Below are positions 13,901 through 26,400 of a DNA stretch of 64,000 nucleotides, piece after piece. A program made the position numbers and the translations under genes. Under the pieces are notes generated by a model. That model worked only from the letters and a program-made list of their open reading frames with translations. It did not search any database and was not told the DNA's origin. The stretch spans positions 1,131,437 to 1,195,436 of the forward strand of contig VWZP01009947.1 of NCBI GenBank assembly GCA_013396995.1. Reading direction: 5' to 3'. Position 1 is the stretch's first letter; each line of letters opens with the position of its first letter. Origin of the DNA: Dicaeum eximium. Lineage: Eukaryota > Chordata > Aves > Passeriformes > Dicaeidae.

Positions 13901-14227
13901 CCTGCTGAGGTTTAAGTCCCAAGTATCTCTCCCCTCCTGTGTGGGTCTGACCAGAGATGGCAGTGAAAAGGGAATCATCACAGACACAAAGTAGCTGCCA
14001 TCACTCCCTGGCCCAAAAGCATAAATCAGAATGTCCCATTCTCTGTGTTCTGCCCACTGCAGGCTGATCTGCCAGCGCCAGCAATGAAAGGGACATGAAG
14101 GTTATCGAGAAGGAATCACTTTAATTTTGTGAACAGGAAGCTCTCATTAGTGGCTGTGTTGTTCAAATCAGCCAGAAGAGAGATAAGGCTGTGGATCTGA
14201 TGGGTCTTGTCCCTGTCTCTGTTGCAG

Positions 14228-14410
14228 GAAGGCATGCCCCAAACGCTGAGTCCCACCAGTATGTTTACCCCATGTGGCTTCAGCCCTCATCTACATACTT
14301 CGAAAGAAGGTGAACAAGGAGGACTGATCTTCCAGGATGGAAACCTTACCTCAGCATCTCTGGATGCTCTAATCCAGCATCTGATACCTACCACTGATTA
14401 CTACCCTGAA
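14228..14410 (+). CDS. RASGEF1C: RASGEF1C coding exon 1 (start codon exon)
   Basis: The exon follows a pyrimidine-rich acceptor ending TTGCAG and ends before GTAAGC. The ATG is at 14234 and opens MPQTLSP, the conserved N-terminus of RASGEF1 proteins, so this start is preferred over the in-frame ATG at 14207, which lies in the upstream intron. It codes residues 1-59, phase 0, ending IQHLIPTTDYYPE. Confidence 0.93.
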
Positions 14411-17400
14411 GTAAGCAATTCACACTATAATAAATGGTTTAATTTTGATGAATTGGGGCAGCACTTTATGCAAAAGTGCAAATGTGTTAAATTTTGAATT
14501 AAGAGGGCTCATTTAAAAGCTGCATACAATTAAAGCTTGGTAAATTGATGCATTGCTTTAAATGCTGTTTCACTGCTCTATAATTGCTCCCATGAAAAAG
14601 CAGATCCCAAAGATGATACTGCCTTTAAATAAGAGAACAGGGTTTGGGGGGGGGAGCTGTCGTGGTGATGAATTAGTGATGTAGCAGTTGGAGCATCTCA
14701 AAAATAGCAGTGCTTCCCAGAGAGGTTTAGAGGAAAACTGAAGCAAAAAACTCCCAAGTCTGAACTGGCATTAAATTAGCTGAATTTCAGTGGCTGCTGA
14801 ACTCATCCAGGTTTGCCTGTATGTACAGAGCATTCCCTTGGTGACAACAGAGATCCTTCTTCTGGTGGGTTTATAATTTACCTGGCGTTGTATTCACAAC
14901 TTTGCAGTCACTGGACAGCATAGTCCAGATCCTAATCCTTGCTCTATCAGTGGAAATTAAGTGATTCCTCACCAAGAGCATGAGGATCTAAACTGGAAGC
15001 AGGTTTATGGTCCTGCAAGCTACTGACTTCACTGGATTTTGCACATCCTCAGTGGAATTCAGACAGAGTTTGACTGGAAGACTTTTAAGTGCTAATACAT
15101 CTCCATGGCTTTTATTTCAAAGCACAGAGGAGCATTGACTTCTGGGTACTTGAGGAGACTGGGAAAGTTATCAATGCAGAGCAGGCAGCATGTTTTAAAT
15201 TACCCAGAGCTCAGCTTCTGATCAGCTAAAAATAAGTAATAAAGAAGCATCTCAATTAAAAAAAAAAAAGGAACAGAAAGGCAATAAAAATAGGTAATGG
15301 ACAGATCAGGCAGTGAGATTTTCATTAGGCAATGTATGATATGTAATATTATACCTGCTGCTTGGGAGTATGGCTAGGGCTGGGGGAAAGGAGATAATTC
15401 AGGTGCAAGGATGCAAGGAGGGGTCAGGATGCAACAACTGAGACTTCATTGCATGTATTTTAAATTCACTGCTGGAATAATTTGAATAATCCAAGGATTT
15501 ATCCAGCTTCCCACAGCTTCACAGATGTGGAACTGCATATGATATGACCTGGCTGATTGAAATGAAATTTGGGGAGTTAATAGAATAAATGAAATATTGC
15601 TTAAAATAGGCTGGGTGATATCTGCAGGGCAATAGCAAGATGTGGCTGACGTGGGGGTGTCTGCAGCTCCCAACCCAGTACAACACAAATTCCTGCCCAT
15701 TTTTCTTTACTCTCTCCAGCATCCTGGTTGTGCTGTCTCCTGTACCTGAGTTTGCTCCTGCACACTCTCTTCACTGGATGTTTGTCCAGGGTTTAGGCAA
15801 CCAAGGGCTGGAAGGGGATGCTGTGGAGGAAGCAGATGCTGCTGCCCCCTGTGCCTGGTGTAATCAGTTCCATATTCAGGGCCAGGAATTGCTGTGTCTT
15901 TTAGATAAAAAGGTCTTGCCAAGTAGAAATGAAAAAGCTGTGATGCTTTTACAGTCACTATTACCCATTGTGTGGCTGCTTACAGTAAGCCTACTTGTCT
16001 TTCTCCTGCAGAAAGCCTATATCTTTACATTCCTGCTGAGCTCCAGACTCTTCATTGAACCCCATGAGCTTCTGTCCCGAGTTTGTCACAAGTGCATTGA
16101 GCAGCAGCGGCTGGATGATCCCGTGCTGGACAAGGTTAGTTTATGTTTACAGCAGAAAAATGTGAGGTATTTTCAATGGGTAGAGGACTCTGGGGCTCTG
16201 GTGTGTGTCCCTCGCCTCTCTTTAGATTGAATGGACCTTTCTCATGAAGGACTTGCCACTGAGATCCTGACACTGAGGCATCCTGGTATCCACATCTGAG
16301 AGCAATGCTGCAGGCAGTAGTCACTTCAAACCTTCTTCTAATTTTCCCTTTCCCCCTGTCTCAGTCTTCCCAGGTGACTTTCCTTCTTAACTTCTTTAAG
16401 GCTCTGGGGAAGCCTGTGGGATGCAAGGAGGTAGGATGTAACCCTCACACACTGTCCAGTGCAGATGTCCACACACCACTCTCTCTCCCATTTTTACTTA
16501 ATGTCTCTGCCCCTTTGCTCTCTTGCTCCTGGTACAGTAATATTTCCTAGCAACTCATGTGCACCCTCTGACAGTGCCACAGACAGTGCAGTGGTGATGG
16601 GTCCCACTGGATGCTGCTCAGTGCTGGATTCTGCCCAAGCTCTCTCTCAACACTTGTTCAGTACATTACCTGGAGCAGGAACTGCACCTTCAGAGCAGTA
16701 GAGGGGGACAAATGTGCATTTGTTGCAAATTTCCAGAAACCCCAAAATTCTGAAATGGTTTTCAGGATCAGGCTTTCCAGCTTTGAAACTGTGAGTTTGG
16801 CATCAAATACTGAGTCACCAACATCTGACTATGGGCTTGTTTATGCACAGGCAACTGGTTCCATGAGTGGGAGGAGCTCTGCCTTCACTGTGGAGAGCCA
16901 TTCTCCAGAATACTCAGCAATCCCAGACTTGGGTTACCCATACAGTCACTGTTAATAGAAATACCTGTACGGGGTGAACCATGCTAAACAAGTTTTCTAA
17001 GGTGTAGGGTTCTGTTCTCCAATTCTATGACAGATAAAAATTTAGGAGGATTAAATGTGAGCATTGCAAAGTTTTGCTGCTCATTAAACTTTCAAGAAAT
17101 GAAAAACACTGTCTTATTATTAAGACTTCTTATCTGCCTGAAGTTCATCTGGGTTTTGGAGCAACGCAGGGCTGGTGGGACACAGCTGATTTTGTGTTCC
17201 CGAGAGTGGGGCTGATTTTAAAACTTTGTACACAAGCAACCTCCCATCCCATGTCCTGTGACTTGCACAAAGTCCTCTCCATCAATTCGTAATGCAGTTT
17301 ACACAGCTGGAGCAAATGTCTCTCCAGACCTTTGTAGTTTCCAATAAAGCTTTCCCTTTAGCAGCCACCTGCTGATCTTTGAGCCTGAGCTTAATGCTAG

Positions 17401-20400
17401 CTGACAGCAGTTATTTTTAGAGATGTGGTTCATTGAAACCTGTTGTTGGTGGAGAGCTGAAATATGCATTTTAACCATCTTGGTTGAAAAACAAAGAGCC
17501 AGGGAGCTTAAGAGTATAATTTTTCATGATTACAGGGTACACTTCAGCTGCAGTATGTGGGGATGCAGAAGAAGGCTGTTTGTTTCGGTCTGTGTTTTCT
17601 GTAAATAAAAGTGCAGTTTGTTTTTTAACACCATTTCCTTTTCACATAATGGAGGATGAAAGCTTTGGGAGCAGCTGCACTGGCTGTCTTTTGAGATAAC
17701 ACTAATGTACCAGTTGTGCCATTCCCTGCATTTCCCTCCTTGCCCCATCCTGACTATTCCCACTGCCACATCCTCAGATAAATCTCCACCAGAAGTGGGC
17801 ATCAGCTGTATGCTATGTGAGTGTCCTTGTCCCATCATGACCTTGGGCTCATGTGGGAGGAGAGCAACATTACTGGCAGCCCAGGTAAAGTTACAAAAGT
17901 GCTGCTGTTTTGTTCATCTTTTTCTTCATTGTACATCTGCCACTGGTCACTAAGCAGTTCTTTTTCATATAGCCAGAAAGCAAAGGAGAAAAAACCTCTT
18001 TGTTGGTCAAGAAATTCGTTGCAGTTTTTCAGAGGAGGATGAAAATATAGAAGGGTTGTAAGTACAAAAGGGAAGAACAAATGGTTCGAATCAGCAGAAA
18101 GGCCAGATGTTTTTAAAAAAGGTATAAAGGTTGCACCAACAAAATGTCCATCCAACCATAAACAGGCCAATTGCATGTGCAGAATACTTAAATCTGCATG
18201 TAAAGCAGGCAGTTGTGCATGCACCTGAGTTCTGGTACATTTTGCATGCCAAAATGTATTATTTGTGCACCACACTCTTTGTATGCATGTGTGCAGGTTT
18301 TGCAGGTGCAACACAAATGCCTTCTTTGAAAACCTGGCCCCACATTCAGGGACACAAAGTGAGAGACTTTAATGAGTAAACATGTTTCAATCCCTGTCCA
18401 TCATTCAATGGTTTGCATTTCAGGCTCGAATCAGAAAATTTGGACCCAAAATCTTACAGTTGCTGACAGAGTGGACAGAGACATTCCCATATGACTTTCA
18501 GGAGGAGCGGATGATTGGCCATCTGAAGGACATGATTCACAGGATAGCTCCATGTGATGAGGTGAGGATGCCTGACTTGGGATGTTCTGCTGATATGGTA
18601 AATTCATTTTCCTACTTGGTTTCCCCTTTTCCTCTTTTTCCTGCATTCTGTTCCATGCCTCTTCCTGGATACTCTCAGAGTTTTGTTCTCCAATAATGTA
18701 AAACCTGTAGTATCTTCCCTGAAAGCCAGATCTTTCTTTTGGTGCTCCTGGAGCAGTGAGCATTGGAATTTATCCCCTGCACATGTAAAACCTGTAGTAT
18801 CTTCCCTGAAAGCCAGATCTTTCTTTTGGTGCTCCTGGAGCAGTGAGCATTGGAATTTATCCCCTGCACATCGAATTACAGGATAACAACATTCCCATTT
18901 TATAGAAGGAATATGTGAAGGCATAGCATAGACTGAATGTGCTGGTGACAATTTAGACAGCAGCAGAGCTGTGATCTCCCAGGTTAGAATCAGAGAATCA
19001 CAGACTTCTTTGGGTTGGAAGGGACCTTGAAGACCATTTCTGCCATGGGCAGGGACACCTTCCTCCAGACCAGGTTACTTCAAGCCCTGTTCAACCTGGC
19101 CTTGAACACCTCCAAGGGTGGGGCATCCACAGCTTCTCTGGATCCAAGTTCTTACATTTAAAGAAAATACCAATATTAGTGGACATGTGGCTTGTCTGGG
19201 AGCATGGAGGTGGCACAGGACAGCAGTGTGTGGCCTGCTGAGCACAGACTCAGGCTAGAGCTCTGTATGGTCCTGGTGTTCAAATATGTGAGCTCTGTGT
19301 GTGGCACAGTGGGTCACAGTGAATGGAGCCTCTGGGAGACCTGCTTGCAAGTTCAGGTGGGTGAACCCCATAAATTAATTTGGAAACATTAAAAAAAGCA
19401 CAAAGTTCATGAAAATAATAAGCAAATAGTACACTGGGAGTCTCTAATTACTTCTAGGTTAACCATGGGATGTGGAAAAATTCAGTTCCACTGGCTGCAT
19501 GAAGGCCTGGCCTCAAGCCACAGAGGGGTGCAGTCCAGTAGAACAACAAGAACATACCCATGAGGATGAGAGAGAGAAGAGTGGAGAGAGGACAGAAGGA
19601 ATTAGCAGGGCTGCAGCACACAAAAATGAAATTGGGCTCTCCCATGCACTTGAAATATGTCATAAATGCAAACAGCTGCTCTTGGACTGGGCTGGCATCG
19701 TGTCTGGCACTTCCAGGGAGCTGCAGGCTGGCAGGGATTGACTGGCTGGGCTGGGCAGCCCATGGGAGAGAACGGGTAGGACGGGGAAGCTGTGAGACAG
19801 TGGAGCTGAAGGCAACAAAAAACTCAGAAAGAGCCAAAGTGGCTTTAGTTCCATTAACCAGAGCAGTAGAATTGCCTCAAGGGAAAGAGGCAATGGACTT
19901 GCTCCTGGCCAGCCATGGCAAAGATGTCTTGCAGCCCTTCAGCATCAGAAATTAAGGAAACCCTTACAAGACCAACCAGAATTGTGTCCACTGGAAAGAA
20001 GGAACCAAAGGGGAGAGAACAGGGACTTAGCATGTGCTCTTTAACAGCAGGAGTTACCCTGGTGAAGAACCATAAATGTTATAAATCAACTTTTTGCATG
20101 CAGAGCAGTGGTTTATTTGCCTAACCTGAGCAAGCACTGCACACCTTTGCTCTGGAGTGTGCACAGCTGTGTACAAATCCTTGTGGGTGCCCTGGGGGTC
20201 CTCAGACTACATTAGTTTCAAATCACTGTTTTTCAGATATTACTAGGCACTGTAATTGCAAGTGATTATGCCTGAGCAAAATCAATAATTAATTTAAGAA
20301 ACAGCTCATATCCTCCGAATGCAAATTTCCTTTTTTAAGGGACAGCACAGAAGAGTGATGGTGGCCATTAGTTTTTTGGAAGAAACTTGTTCCCATTGTG

Positions 20401-23400
20401 AACCACAGAAGTTAAAGACTGAAACATTTGTGATGTCATCCAGTCCATGTAGGTCAGTGCAGGATTTTCCCCTGCAGTGACTGCTCCTGTCCTTTGTACA
20501 GTCCACTTTCTAAAGGCTGTGATGTGCTTATAAAGGTGTCCATGCTGAGAAGCATTTCTTAGTAAGTGCTGTGATTTGCATTTAGAGTTAGAAATTTTAA
20601 TTAAAATTTGAGCTCCTAAGCCACCTGCTGAGGCCTGCTGTCTTCAGAGGAACTTTCCTAGTTAAGAACGAAACATTTTCTTTAAATATTAAACAGTAGT
20701 GTGCTTCTTTTGACTGTTAATGTGGCAGTGAAGTGAAATTGGTTGATAAAGTCCAGCATGTAGCCCCTGTACGGTGGGGGGTCACTTTGTGGCAAGATAA
20801 TTACCAGCACGTTGAAGGTAATGAACAATGTTGTTTTCAGTCAGTGGATGTAGTTTAAAGAAAGCAGGAAAGGCTTTTAGAAGGGCAAAAGCAGGATTTT
20901 TATTTTTTTTTATTTCTCTCTCAATGTGCACAGAAAAGCTTTCTCAGCAAGGGTGCACCCAACTGATTTCCAGTGAGTCTCTTCAAGAGCTCTGATTTCT
21001 GTAAAATTGTTTGTGTCCTTTAAGTGCATCTCCTTTTTTCCATTCTTTATTAGGTGGTTAGCTTACCTGAGTCTTTGTTTATTGTTCTATATTTTTTGTG
21101 CCATATTCCCTACAAAATACAGTGAAACTAGATATCTTGATAAAGATTTTTTGAAAGACTGGCTAATATGCATGTCTTTCAAGCAATTTTATGCAGCTTT
21201 TTGGCTTTTTGTCCAAACTGTGAAGAATGTGATACCACATAGACATGGCTGGTCCAAGATTTTTCATCCAAACTCCTTTTAGAAAGATGAGCTGGGTTTC
21301 CAGCCAAGTGTTTTAGCCAGATGTTTTATATTCATTAGAAGGCTTGGCTTTCAATGCTGTCCCCTCATCCCCAAAACACTGAGTTTCCCATTTACAAAGT
21401 AAGTTAATAAAATGCAAAATATGTCACTATTCGAGTTTTCACTAAAAAATCACACTGTGTTCACAGAGCTTCATAAGCTGTGTTGAGATTTGCAAACACA
21501 CCTGGATGTAAAACAGAGAAATATTTAGCTGGTGCTGGAGTTTGGGTCCAGAACAGTCTTTGTTAATCAAAAGTGTGACCACCTATTGACATGAGGAATT
21601 ACATGAAGAAGGCCTTTCTTGGAGCTAATATACATCAGTAACAGATAAAAGCTGAAGGAGTGGGGTTTTATTTTTCTCAGTCCATTTTCACTCCACTTTT
21701 AGGATTTGATTCCAAATACATTGTGTGTTGTCATTCTCCAAGACATGCCCCTTCTGCCTTCTGGCTAGTTGCTTCATTTCACACTTAACAGCTCCATTTT
21801 ATAAAAAAGAGCCTGACTACATCCTGCTTATCTGGTGCACGTTCTAGCCCAGCTCAAGAGAGCATCTTCCTTAAGTGAAAGGAGAGAACTGTGAGTCCAA
21901 GAGAGCAATGGAAACCTTTTGTTAGAAAAGCTGCATAAAAGTTACAAAGTGTTGTGGCAAAAGTTGAAGCACTTGGGATATTCTAACGGTCTCCAGCCTT
22001 TCCTACCCTGTAAGGAAGAGAGGGCAGATGTGAGAAGTTATTCTTCACTGTGAAGTAGGAGGAGGTGCTAACTCCAATGTGCAGATTGGTTTCTGTGCAG
22101 ATGAGAAGAGCCCTGACTCTGGTTTCTGGTTCCTTGAACACTTAAAACATGAATGCTGTCAATGCCTAACACTGAAGACTATCCACTGCAAAACTCTGAA
22201 GACAGGGGCTGGATCTAAACTGTGGGATTCCTTCCCAAAGGCTCACTTGAGCTGCATCCAGCTTGGGACATGACACAGGTGTGTGTTGTTCTTGGTGGTG
22301 AGGCACAGTCTAGCCAAGGACATTTCCAGTTAACCTCATCCTTAGAACCCATCTGCCAGTTCTGTTATCTCAGTTTGGTGGTGTCTGCATCTGTCAGTCA
22401 TGAACAGTTGAAGTAATTTCTTTCTGCCCATCCTCCATGGCCAGAGACTCCACTCATTGTCTGTGAAGAGTTGCTCCAGCTCTGAGAACAACCTGGGCAA
22501 GGTGGTAATGATGATCCTGCTGAGCACATGGCTGTGCTTGGAATACAATATGAGCTTTCTTCAGTAGCAATTAACATTTGGATATTAAATACTCAAAGCT
22601 ACACAATGCTCCAGCCACTCCAGCTGGGTAGCAAGCAGCTGCGAGCTTCTTCTGCATTCAGGTCAAAAGGATGGAGAAAATAGCATTAGAAACATTTCTT
22701 ATTCCTAATAAATAAGAGTTGACAAAGCAGCATTAACAGGTAGAGTTCTCAGCCAAAATGTAGCTGACATAAAAGATAGGTACCAAAAGCTGCTGTGCTC
22801 CAGAAAGCTGCAGTAACTCATGTTGTAGCACTGCCTCTCCTTTGACCCTGATGTTGGCAGGAATCTGGAGTATCAGTGCCAGCCCAACCCACCAGTCCTG
22901 CCTGCCTCTTCTCTTGACTGCAGTCTCTGCGTCCAGAGCACAGAATTGTAATTAAGCCAACTGGTTATTCTGAAATAGGCTTGTTGGAATTAAAATGGTA
23001 ACCTGTTGCTGGCTTAGCAGTACTTTGCAGAAAGGAAAATTCAGCACAAAAATCCATCCCTATGTCAAGTTTTCTGGGTGGCTTATATTTCTCTCCCTGT
23101 CTCTCCAGGCTTACTGGAAAAAGATGAATCAGCTTTTGCAAGCCCTGAATCAGAAGCTTGCAACCCTCAGCCATGGGCAAGAAGGGATTGTCAAGATCAG
23201 TACTGCTGTCTCTGATAAGCTGGTTGCCTTTAAAACTAAACCTCCATCAATTCAGAGAGAAATCCTGAGTGTCTGCAGTGACCCTTACACCCTGGCTCAG
23301 CAGCTGACACATGTGGAGCTGGTAAGTGGGAATGGTTCCCAACTTCTGCAGCCAGAGATGTTATTTTAAGCCATCAGCTGCTAAGTATTCCAGACATAAC

Positions 23401-26400
23401 CAAAAAATGTCTGCACTGCTGCAGCACATCCCATGCTGTATCAGCACTGCAGCAGGAGGCAGGGTTTGACAGGTTAAGAGATGTTTGGGAAGCCAACTAT
23501 ATATCAGAGTGTCCCTGTGCAGCTTGGAGCAGGTCACTGTGCTCAGCTTGCTTATTTGTGAAATGAGAATCCTATCCCAGCAAAGTCAAGTCCCAGGAAT
23601 GTCACTTCTCTAAGGTGCTCTGAGCCCCACAAGCTCTGCAGGTGCTATTGAAATGGCTGGTAATTAACCCTTTTATAAATTTGGAAGGGATTTTAGCAGT
23701 TCAAACCCATTTCTCCAGATACACAAAGCAGTGTTGTCTGATGTGGCTTTCATTCTTCCCTTTGGGATTTCGTGCATGGACATACAAGGGTGTGCAGACA
23801 CCATCCCCACAAATTCCTGCTGTTCCCCCTGTGCTGGGCTGCAGTCTGCTCCCAAACAGGCTCTAGTGTGAAAAACTGCAGTGCTGAAGCCTTGGCTGTG
23901 CTGCACACCGTTCTCCCAGGGTCAGGTCCTCCCCACGGACCTCTTGGATGTGCACAGAACATAAAACATTGCTGCCACCTGCAGATCTCTTGTTGCTCTG
24001 GTGCCCTGCTGCCTGTGCTCCTGTGGACTCTGCTCATCCTTCAGGGAAAGGATGGAAAAACAAAACATGAAACTCACTGTGGATTGGAGTGAGTATTAAG
24101 AAATCAGCCTTCGGATTTCTGAAGATAGTTTATATTCTGTTTGTCAAGACGTGGAATGGTTAGTTTTCAGAACAGGCAGCTTTGGCTCTCTTTGCTTTAT
24201 ATAACTTAAGCCAGAGAGTAGAAATCCTTTTGCATGGAGTTTTTTCTTGCTTTTTTTCCTCTTCCACAGTACAGCTGTCTTCCAAGGGAAATTCCCTGTA
24301 ACTGAGGCATCACTGCCTTTTCAAAACAGATGCAGCTTTAATTCCACTGTACTGTAATCAGTTCTCTCTACCTTTTCTTTCATTGCTATGTCTGATACAT
24401 CAAGTGCTCTGCACTGAAACTGTCTGATGCTTATTTGATTAGAATTATTAATAAGAATTATTTGGTACTTATTTAAAACAGTTTTTGATTAGTGAGAGCC
24501 CTCTGCACTTATCAGTGTTAAGGTGAGAGGCCCAGACAAAAAGGACTAGACATAAAATTTTCCCTTGACCAGAATTACCATTTATTTTATTGTTGCTTGA
24601 GTATTCTCAGTTTGGATTGTAGGAATTCCAAAATACCTCCTCTGAAATACCTTTGTGGCCTAAAACCTACTGAAAATATTTATTTTTCTAATAAACATGT
24701 TTAAAGAGAGTGAAAAGCCTAGCAGGAAGGTCAGTGTGTTGTTGGAGCTGTCATGTTTTTTCAGGAACTGCTGGAGGTGGTCCCTCTTTTACTAAGAGAG
24801 ATTTGGATACTTTATTTATTCGTGTTTTGCTTAGTGCCTGGGACACTCTCCAGTGTAAGCAAAGCCTTTCATGTGTCCTGTGCATCCTCAGTGCCTTTCT
24901 CACCCAGTGCCCCAGAGCCATCACCCTGGGTAGCACCTGAGGGTCGGTGGGCAGGGAGCCGGGGCAGAGCCCTGTGTGGGCAGCTGGATTGCTGTGGACT
25001 CCAGAAAACAGCATTGCTGCCACTGTAACAGCTGGGAAACAACTTGGCTTTTGAGCAGTACTGGAGCACAGCAGGTCTGAGGGAGCACCAAACAGAACTG
25101 ATGTCTGCTGGCTCCCAGATGAAGATCTGTGCATCCAACACAGAGGAGGGGACTCTCACTGTGGCTTGTCAGTAATGAGATGTATTTATTCTAATTTTCA
25201 TCTTTCTGCTGACATAGTTGTAATTGTTATTATGAATTTTAATGTCTGGTTGGTTGGCTGTCTACCAGTTCAGTGACACCACTCAGAGCTGACAGAAAAG
25301 AACCATGTTTTATCAAGAGAAACAAGATATTTTGGGGTGCTTTCTTATTTTTCCTTCTCTCTTTCCACCCCCCTACCCTCAACAGGAAAGACTAAGTCAC
25401 ATTGGACCTGAGGAGTTTGTGCAGGCATTTGTACATAAGGACCCTCTGGATGGCACCAAGGTATGGTTTCTCCACACACAAAGTGTCTGCTGTGACCACA
25501 GTTTGTCCAGTTGTGAGGAGGTGCCCAGAGCAGGGCCTGAGTCACACGCTGACATGGGCCAGCTGTGACCTGTGGTGTCATGGCAAGGATGGCAACCTGC
25601 TGGCAGAGCTCGTGCTGGCCATTCCTCCCTGGTGACAAACTGGCCACCACCCCGACGTGCTTTGGGGCTTGTTCCTCCCAGGCTGCTGTGACTGGGACAG
25701 ATGGTTGTGGCTGTACACAGCCAGGGAATGTCTGCTGCTCTGCTGAAGGACTAAAGGCTGGGGATGTGATGTAATGGCCTCAGTGTGTGCCCAGACACCA
25801 CAGCAATGAGTCAGTGCGTCATGAATCCACTCTTCTCTCTCTACACAATAACCCAGAGCACCACAGGGAATGGAGTGCCTGGTCAGAGCTTCATCCAAAG
25901 GCTGTGAAAGGCACTTGGAGTCTTTCCACTGATTCCACTGAGGTTTGAAGTAACATTTCAGTGAGTGCCTCAATAAGAAAAGAGGCTTCCTAGCTGCAGA
26001 GGGAGAGTCAGAGATTTCACATGCTGTCTGAAAAGAAAGGGTGGAAAATTCTTGCCCTGAACTGTGTATACATTCCCACTGAGATCATACATCAATGGCT
26101 GCATTTCCTCATTGGATGCCAAAGGTATCAGGAAGACCTGTGTTTGTAGTGCTGCACAAAGAGCACCAAAATAGCTTGTAATGGTGAAAGGATGGATGGA
26201 TGGATGGATGGATGGATGGATGGATGGATGGATGGATGGATGGATGGATGGATGGATGGATGGATGGATGGTGGGTGGATGGATGGATGGAACGTGCAAC
26301 ACTGGGCCCTTTCCTTCTCTTCTTGGACTTGTGGAGATTCTGCAGTTTGTTCAGGATGAGGGAAATAGGCAGAGATGGAGTTCCAGGTGTTCTGGGCACT

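Larger units (their letters stand above)
1..14227. other. Upstream region or 5' UTR intron of RASGEF1C, no coding exon seen
   Basis: No open frame here resembles a known protein or joins to neighbouring splice sites; frames are short and many are shadows of each other. Coding exon 1 of RASGEF1C begins right after a splice acceptor at 14227, so a non-coding first exon must lie upstream, either in this stretch or beyond the window. No CpG island marks a promoter here. Contents noted: a T20 run (4512-4531), a GC-richer patch (about 4300-5300), a candidate conserved element (about 7320-7700), a TGTCC pentamer repeat (8026-8055) and a perfect hairpin (10921-10972), each listed separately where it merits an entry. 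Confidence 0.6.
18562..23108 (+). other. RASGEF1C intron 3
   Basis: A 4.5-kb intron. It holds the exact 87-bp tandem duplication (18696-18869) and a CR1 fragment (18986-19142). Beyond these I see only unremarkable AT-rich sequence and short spurious frames. Confidence 0.85.

Noticed and set aside
15640..16230. A 196-codon plus-strand frame covering RASGEF1C exon 2
   Set aside because: Only 16012-16134 is homologous to RASGEF1C; the rest reads through intron on both sides of good splice sites.
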